A DNA stretch of 8,336 nt from Acidobacteriota bacterium. Its GTDB lineage: Bacteria; Acidobacteriota; Polarisedimenticolia; J045. The notes below the pieces were generated by a model that was given only the letters and a program-made list of their open reading frames with translations, ran no database searches and was not told the DNA's origin. Of this stretch, positions 7,301 through 8,336 are shown one piece after another. Positions within the stretch are counted from its first letter, which is position 1, and each line of letters starts with the position of its first letter. The position numbers were made by a program, and so were the translations under genes. Where the stretch lies: contig JALTMS010000039.1 of assembly GCA_027001345.1 (NCBI GenBank), forward strand, positions 1 to 8,336, written 5' to 3'.

Positions 7301-7526
7301 CGAGCGAGCCGCAGAGGTGCTCGGGGACAGGGCCCTCGAAGAGGCCGCCAGGATCCGCTGGCAGAGCCTCTACGAGGGCCTGGTCACCAAGGGGGTGGTC
7401 TGCGGCACGCCCAGCGGTGTGGAGACACCGGCCCTGATGACGGGTCTGGCAGGCGTCGGCATGGCCCTGTTGCGCCACGCCGCCCCCGGAGTGCCGTCGC
7501 CTCTTCTGCTCGAACCCCCCGCTTGA
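4371..7526 (+). CDS. lanM: Class II lanthipeptide synthetase LanM (bifunctional dehydratase/cyclase)
   Basis: The 1051-residue length is normal for LanM. The ATG at 4371 has AGGAG 7 nt upstream. The N-terminal two-thirds (about 90-640) is the DUF4135 dehydratase, which phosphorylates Ser/Thr and then eliminates phosphate. It shows the LVYKPRS lysine (Lys287), the kinase-like loop TDLHHENLVADG (361-372) and the metal-site PIDLETLF (Asp379, Glu381). The RVLVRNTAVYELLL region (520-533) carries conserved Arg/Thr residues expected for elimination. The C-terminal third (about 685-1035) is a LanC-like cyclase. It has GFSHGSAG (His865, likely acid/base), WCHGSPG (zinc ligand Cys922) and LCHGS (zinc ligands Cys967 and His968). 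All key residues seem present, so the enzyme should be active. It acts in the cytoplasm on LanA. The gene is probably transcribed mainly from its own promoter, because a strong terminator separates it from lanA. Confidence 0.97.
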   Translation: MNEQKLLSALALGERMAQPDGAGSWSPSLARRRLRRWKKTPPFHLEGMLDRRLASAGLDRRRFLYLLGQESATLPRGAASPRWLARLDQGLHSPPIAPQVELHFSRMEGAGRLCRAFAPWIDAGYRALVRGLEQVERRSDSPPWEPEVVAAGLLGTLLGRITWIAGRALVLEMHVAGLEERLTGASPVERFESWLEQLARPEVLAEILENYPLLGRRVVEEVDRWRKSSLQVLEDLEQDWAEIAATIPGAAQAGTLESIDAGQGDLHEGGRSVAILRFAGGFRLVYKPRSLEVDRHFAVLAARVGEIAGMEITRPVALVPKAGHGWQEYVPHTPCQSPEQLEAYYRRLGGLLALLEILGATDLHHENLVADGPFPVPIDLETLFQPATPDPRFESEVDRRMAEDASRSVLRVGLLPDAAADAELGLDLSGIGAEEGREGRMLVPTWAEENTDAMHLEKRPARIGATAHRPRLGGSSPSPLSFASQLAAGFEKVYRAVHAARDELLEAGGLLDAFEKAEIRVLVRNTAVYELLLDRCYHPHALRHGLEWERVLDGLWTEVEFRPELEAFVAAERHDLMAGDIPVFRTRAGSRRLYAASGELPVPLSLSGLDRSRRRIAGLGEEDLERQLWLIRAAMTGLVQEDSDKGLDAVPPTRLGSGPEAGALAAALSLGRRLGAQAIRAGGRANWLGLIFSGLGRWTLSPLGAGLYDGIDGVVLFLAYLAEATGDSEMRGLADEALRTALEDPAADLRSLGVGAFDGRCSRLYLLTHLAALWQREDLADRARQIVRSLGDAVASDDAHDVISGAAGALVVLEGAWRRLGIDEAREQALACGRHLVDSARRMDGGLAWPARGDAAPRGMTGFSHGSAGIAWALAHLHRVTGETDFADAARGALVHERRLLDDDQHDGAVRRNAMGEVRAWCHGSPGVGLGRLGCFGLGDDQAVEADLRAAVKDTLSRGFTDVHCLCHGSLGNLEVVERAAEVLGDRALEEAARIRWQSLYEGLVTKGVVCGTPSGVETPALMTGLAGVGMALLRHAAPGVPSPLLLEPPA

Positions 7527-7555
7527 CCCGAGACCCGGTCGACGGGACCTGGCTC

Positions 7556-7660
7556 GAGAAGGAACTCGAGGCGCGTGCCTTGTTGCCGACGAACCCCTTC
7601 ACGAAGGCCGCCCACTACGCGGTCAGCGGCCGCGGCGCGGGAGTGACGATTTTCGACCGG
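7556..7660 (+). pseudogene. Possible IS66-type transposase remnant (very short, uncertain)
   Basis: The plus-strand frame with codons starting at 7556 reads LEKELEARALLPTNPFTKAA and continues HYAVSGRGAGVTIFDRL. From memory, IS66 transposases contain a similar stretch (roughly LP.NPFTKA..YAL.R.....F) near their C-terminal third, just before the conserved LDNN/DTN..ER region. No such following motif is seen, and no other transposase part, terminal repeat or start site is present. It could be a decayed scrap, or a chance resemblance in a non-coding gap. Confidence 0.25.
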
Positions 7661-7672
7661 CTACGTACGAAA

Positions 7673-7702
7673 GGCCCGAGACACCAACAGGTGCCTCGGG
7701 CC
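7673..7702 (-). terminator. Hairpin, probable terminator of the small-protein gene
   Basis: GGCCCGAG (7673-7680) pairs with CTCGGGCC (7695-7702). After one A/C mismatch CACC pairs with GGTG around an AACA loop, giving 12 pairs in all. It lies 18 nt after the stop of the minus-strand gene. Read on the minus strand it is followed only by TTTCGT, so the T tract is weak. It may also stop read-through from lanM. Confidence 0.55.
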
Positions 7703-7719
7703 CGATCGGTGTTCGACGG

Positions 7720-8010
7720 CTAGCGGTTGGCCAGCAAGTCGGTGATGAAGTTGGCGGTGGAGTCGGGGATCACCAGGTCGTCGGTGAGGGTGAAGGTGTC
7801 CTTCACCGCAGAGATGCTGTTGCCGGTGTCCAGGCCGTTGAAGGCCGAGGTGGCTCCGCCGACGTCCACGTTGCCGTCCTGATCGACGAGCTGATTGAAG
7901 ACGGCGCCGACCTCTTCGTCGGCCGCGGCCAGGTTGCTCAGGAACGAGAACAGTCCCACGCTGGGCGCGATCCTCGCTTCCAGCTCTTCCACCTTGAGTT
8001 TGCGCTTCAT
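7720..8010 (-). CDS. Small cysteine-free protein with an N-terminal VEELEARIAPS motif, function unknown
   Basis: The protein has 96 residues, starting at ATG 8010. A full AGGAGG (8019-8024 on the complement) lies 8 nt upstream, so it is probably well translated. The N-terminus is basic (MKRKLK), followed by VEELEARIAPS (7-17). This resembles the LEPR-XLL-like N-terminal motif seen at the start of many large surface or secreted proteins in Planctomycetes and other bacteria, thought to aid sorting. A short hydrophobic patch (GLFSFLSNLAAA, 19-30) follows. The rest is acidic and Gly/Ser/Thr/Asn-rich, with DQDGNVD (43-49), which looks like one calcium-loop half. There is no Cys, so it is not a lanthipeptide substrate. 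It lies 113 nt after the stop of a HlyD-like adaptor gene on the same strand and may be secreted cargo of that system. I do not recognise a family for the whole protein. Confidence 0.75.
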   Translation of the reverse strand: MKRKLKVEELEARIAPSVGLFSFLSNLAAADEEVGAVFNQLVDQDGNVDVGGATSAFNGLDTGNSISAVKDTFTLTDDLVIPDSTANFITDLLANR

Positions 8011-8025
8011 ACCCTTTTCCTCCTG

Positions 8026-8101
8026 CGGGCCGTCTGGGGCCCGGGTAGTCGGATCTTACGATCCGTGGCTTGCAACTTCCCGCATCGGGCTTCAGTGCGG
8101 G
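8026..8101 (-). promoter_or_regulatory. Structured intergenic leader: three short hairpins before the small-protein gene
   Basis: Three perfect 6-bp stems fall in the 113-nt gap: 8026-8031/8038-8043, 8050-8055/8060-8065 and 8079-8084/8096-8101. On the minus-strand RNA the middle one is capped by GUAA, a GNRA-type tetraloop. The nearest one ends two bases before the Shine-Dalgarno site. None has a T run, so they are not clear terminators. They may be processing or stability elements, or chance in GC-rich DNA. Confidence 0.3.
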
Positions 8102-8123
8102 GTCCGGCAAATCTCCGTTCCTC

Positions 8124-8336
8124 TCACAGCAGCGAAGGATGGATCAGCCGACGCACGCGCCGGGAGACCAGTGTGCCGATGGTTCGCAGGCCGCCGTCGA
8201 TGTGGACCGCGCCGGTCATGCCCGGGCGCAACAATCCGCGAGGGTCATCCACCGAGCAACGCACCTCGAACATCGCCCGACCATGGACATCACGCCCGGC
8301 CACGGCAGCGATGGATTGCACGGTTCCGGAGAAGGC
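8124..8336 (-). CDS. HlyD-like membrane fusion/periplasmic adaptor protein, C-terminal 70 residues (5' part outside window)
   Basis: The frame is open from the right edge to TGA at 8126-8124. The visible residues FSGTVQSIAAVA, then FEVRCSVDDPRGLLRPGMTG and AVHIDGG, match the C-terminal beta-barrel region of HlyD/RND-type adaptors, where a LRPGMxGxV turn before the last strands is typical. The protein ends RRVRRLIHPSLL. Such adaptors link an inner-membrane transporter to an outer-membrane channel, which implies a Gram-negative envelope. Which transporter it serves cannot be seen. It may belong to a secretion operon to the right whose last gene is the small VEELEARIAPS protein. Confidence 0.82.
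   Translation of the reverse strand, partial: AFSGTVQSIAAVAGRDVHGRAMFEVRCSVDDPRGLLRPGMTGAVHIDGGLRTIGTLVSRRVRRLIHPSLL

Noticed and set aside
7553..7570. Two CTCGAG copies 6 nt apart as a lanM terminator
   Set aside because: The stem is only 6 bp, no T run follows, and CTCGAG is a common self-complementary hexamer in this sequence.
7720..8010. The 96-residue protein as a second lanthipeptide precursor
   Set aside because: It has no cysteine and no Gly-Gly leader end, and it lies on the opposite strand in a different transcription unit.

Overview
The window is GC-rich and gene-dense. It carries a class II (LanM-type) lanthipeptide locus. The high GC content, the periplasmic adaptor (HlyD-like) fragment and an ECF sigma factor paired with a TPR-bearing zinc-finger membrane protein suggest a Gram-negative, probably soil or environmental bacterium such as an Acidobacteriota or Myxococcota member. 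That assignment is inference and no marker gene is present.

Layout: on the minus strand, from 3691 leftwards, lie a peptidase-C39 ABC exporter (LanT type), an ECF sigma factor that starts inside the exporter's 3' end, and a putative zinc-finger/TPR anti-sigma factor that overlaps the sigma gene by ATGA and runs off the left edge. Divergently on the plus strand lie a short mersacidin/lichenicidin-type precursor (lanA, 3920-4162), a strong intrinsic terminator (4252-4295), and a 1051-residue LanM synthetase (4371-7526). Converging on lanM from the right are the last 70 codons of a HlyD-like adaptor and a 96-residue cysteine-free protein with a VEELEARIAPS N-terminus, followed by a hairpin that may end their transcript.

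How the genes fit together: LanM would dehydrate Ser/Thr in the LanA core and close the Cys thioethers. The exporter's C39 domain would cut after the Gly-Gly at residues 47-48 and export the product. The sigma/anti-sigma pair is well placed to control the locus.

The most interesting non-coding signal is a 44-nt element found ungapped (32/44 identical) upstream of both lanA and lanM, the second copy just after the terminator. It has a GTGAA box and a TC-containing box spaced like an ECF promoter, and an inverted repeat overlaps the second box. A weaker version faces the exporter operon. This suggests, without proving, a small ECF regulon that controls precursor and synthetase from separate but matched promoters. 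The predicted peptide is also unusual: a Pro/Arg-rich linear head joined to a compact tail with three consecutive cysteines.

No gene-free stretch exceeds 300 bases. The gaps (3692-3919, 4163-4370, 7527-7719, 8011-8123) hold the regulatory elements and a possible transposase scrap described below.
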